Assembly: GCF_000189635.1 (NCBI RefSeq) | Contig: NW_002476387.1 | Location: forward strand, 62,001 to 126,000 | From: Tetrahymena thermophila SB210 | Taxonomy: Eukaryota; Ciliophora; Oligohymenophorea; Hymenostomatida; Tetrahymenidae | DNA length: 64,000 nucleotides | Reading direction: 5' to 3' | Part shown: positions 62,098 through 64,000 of the stretch, piece after piece | How positions within the stretch are numbered: the first letter of the stretch is position 1 | Layout of the letters: each line of letters begins with the position of its first letter | Program-made: the position numbers and the translations under genes | The notes under the pieces: model-generated | The model's database searches: none | Told to the model about the DNA's origin: nothing | What the model saw: only the letters and a program-made list of their open reading frames with translations

Positions 62098-63486
62098 AGC
62101 TATGTGATTGCGTGAATTTTTAATTTGTAAATTAAGAAATATTATATATAATTAGAATCTATTTTCTGGAAATATCCTTTTAAATTTATTAATGGTTATT
62201 TACATAGTATCTTAAGATATAATTTAGGTATTTTGCAAAAAAAAAAAAATGTGTATCAGTTTTCCAATTAAAATATACAGAATACTTTTTTATACAAAAC
62301 TTTTTGATTGTTTATAAATTTATTTTAAAATGATTTTTAATCAAATTATTTATTCACTAAAAAAAAGATAATCAATAATAAATTTATTATTGTTCACTTA
62401 TATCAATTAATTATGTTTAATTTTAACAAAATAGAATTTATATATTTTGAATTTTAAAGCAATAAACTAAATTATTTTAAGACTATTTTTGATGGACTAT
62501 GTAAAAAATTAAATGAAGTATTCACATTACTTATTATTAATAAATTAAATATTAAATATTTTACATAAATTAATTCTAAAAGTAATAAAGCTGATTTATT
62601 TGATGATAAAAATCTTTATTAAACTTATAAAATTGTTTCAATAATAAATCAACTATTAATCTGATGTCTGATTTGCTTTTTTTTTTAGTTTTAAAACTAA
62701 AATATTTAATTAGATGATATTTTTTAGCTTTTCTAGTGCTTATATTAGATTTAAATTTATCGGTATTTTAAATAATTACAAATAGAGTTTTACGTTTTAT
62801 TTGATAAAGGTAATTAGTAATATATCTATCTTATTCTAAAGATAGATGCATATAACTAATATAGTGCTTTTAGAATACTGAAACATTTTTAAAAAATAAC
62901 TATGAAGATTTATGGTAAGATTTTATATTGCATTTAAATAAATAATAAAATCAAAGAGTCATTTATATTTAAAGAAAAAATTCATCAATAATTAATTAAA
63001 AGAATCTAGTCAACAAAGTATAAGTAAGTATTATTTTGAAGAATAAGAAAAAGAAGTAGTTTTAAAAATAGAAAGTCAAATATATTAATACTACATTCAT
63101 TCATTAATACATACATTCATTCTTGACTTTGATAATTAATCAAAATAATTTTTATGTAAAATCAAGAGGATTTATACTAGCAAAAGCAATAGCTTATTTA
63201 GCGCTTATATAGGAATAGTAGCTAAAATAGTCTTTCAAATCCTCTCCCTGGTTTGGTAAATATTTTATTAGTTCTCTTCATTTCATATCTAAGCAATTAG
63301 ATGCTAAAATATTAAAGCATAAAAAAATGAAACAGCTTTCAATTTAGGAGACCTACTTCTACTTTTGTAGAATTTAGATTTTAATAAGCATAAGATATAT
63401 TAATTAGAATATGATTCTTTTTTAGGGGATTTTTATTATCAACATTTATCAAAAAAAAAACTATTTTTTTAGCAAGTTTTGGTTGA
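62098..63486. other. Intergenic, AT-rich
   Basis: No supported gene. A 9-bp inverted repeat (ATCTATCTT/AAGATAGAT, 62824-62847) and ATTC/TTCA runs near 63,093-63,125 were noted. A frame opening at an ATG near 63,328 is free of TGA for about 70 codons and may include a first exon of the gene that follows. Confidence 0.45.
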
Positions 63487-64000
63487 GTTATTCATGTTTA
63501 TTTTTAAATAAAAAAGAGATTACCTTAAGGAAAGAGCGGAAGTCAAAGAACTTAGAGAAATGAAAGTACAATAATAGGGCAGGGAAAGTCTTTAAATACA
63601 ACAATGGCAAATAGGTATATGCTATAGGAATCTGAATTGGTACCAAAGATTGTGAAATATAACAAATTGCCACCACTTCAAGACACTTCTAGTTTACCTG
63701 TGATATTTAATAAGGGTAAAATATTGGTTAATTCAACCAAAAACTATGGATCATAGAGCTCTCTACTTATTGGAAATATACTAAGCACTCACAATTAGCA
63801 AAATTCAAACATAATTAATTTCAATCAGTCATCTGTGATTGATTAGTCTTCTATAAATATTTTAACTAATCCATTTCCTCACAATCGCTCAGTCAAACAT
63901 CTTGATCAAATTAATAGATCACAATTATCTATAAATGCTCAAAGGATTTTAGATGATGTTAATTTAACTAAAGATTCTATCCCACAATAAGATCAAAAAT
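63487..64000 (+). CDS. Hypothetical protein, partial, runs off the right edge
   Basis: I do not recognise this gene. A plus-strand frame is open from 63487 to the window end. The part from about 63,510 is coding-like (KSGSQRTQRNESTIIGQGKS, then LVPKIVKYNKLPPLQDTSSL). The first in-frame ATG is at 63604, but coding character begins before it, so an upstream exon is likely. The visible 130-170 residues are basic and Ser/Asn-rich, with no membrane segment or motif. The 3' end is missing. Confidence 0.5.

Noticed and set aside
1-64000. Possible telomere repeats or chromosome breakage sequence
   Set aside because: No run of GGGGTT/AACCCC and no copy of the Tetrahymena breakage motif core (TAAACCAACCTC) was seen. 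The CCAAT repeats near 37,950 do not match.

Overview
The window reads as a stretch of a ciliate macronuclear chromosome, most like Tetrahymena or a close oligohymenophorean relative. Nearly every gene is recoverable only if TAA and TAG are read as glutamine and TGA is the sole stop. Coding regions carry short AT-rich GT..AG introns, mostly 46-190 bp, and the DNA between genes is extremely AT-rich with many homopolymer and tetranucleotide runs. Fifteen of the gene models were checked by arithmetic: genomic span minus introns gave a whole number of codons, and the conserved domains stayed in one frame across the junctions. I found no rRNA, tRNA, CRISPR array or intact transposon.

Layout. 1-14 kb is all minus strand: a truncated hypothetical gene, a very large axonemal dynein light-chain-domain protein with an EF-hand (AXDND1-like), a Tubby-like protein, an FHA/RING-like protein and a GPI mannosyltransferase 3 (PIG-B) homologue. 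14.7-20.4 kb is plus strand: a STE20/MEKK-type kinase and a divergent mitochondrial-type serine hydroxymethyltransferase. 21-38 kb is minus: a RING-PHD (PHRF1-like) protein, a CDC20/CDH1 APC/C activator, a CSC1/OSCA/TMEM63-type channel and two low-complexity hypothetical genes. 39-47 kb is plus: an FCP1/SCP-type phosphatase on a huge N-terminal extension, a secreted LamG-like protein and a tail-anchored SNARE-like protein. 47.4-54.8 kb is one minus-strand gene for a multi-TOG microtubule protein with TOGARAM1/crescerin architecture. 56-64 kb holds a small uncertain gene, a probable PD-(D/E)XK nuclease-fold protein, a twin CX9C protein and a gene running off the right edge.

There is no operon logic; genes are separate transcription units spaced by 0.3-1.8 kb. 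Three genes (AXDND1-like, Tubby-like, TOGARAM-like) belong to families tied to cilia, as expected for a ciliate. The most unusual items are the hydroxymethyltransferase that has lost conserved active-site residues, the nuclease-fold protein, and two compact RNA-like hairpin elements in otherwise featureless AT-rich DNA (29,599-29,639 and 58,324-58,378).
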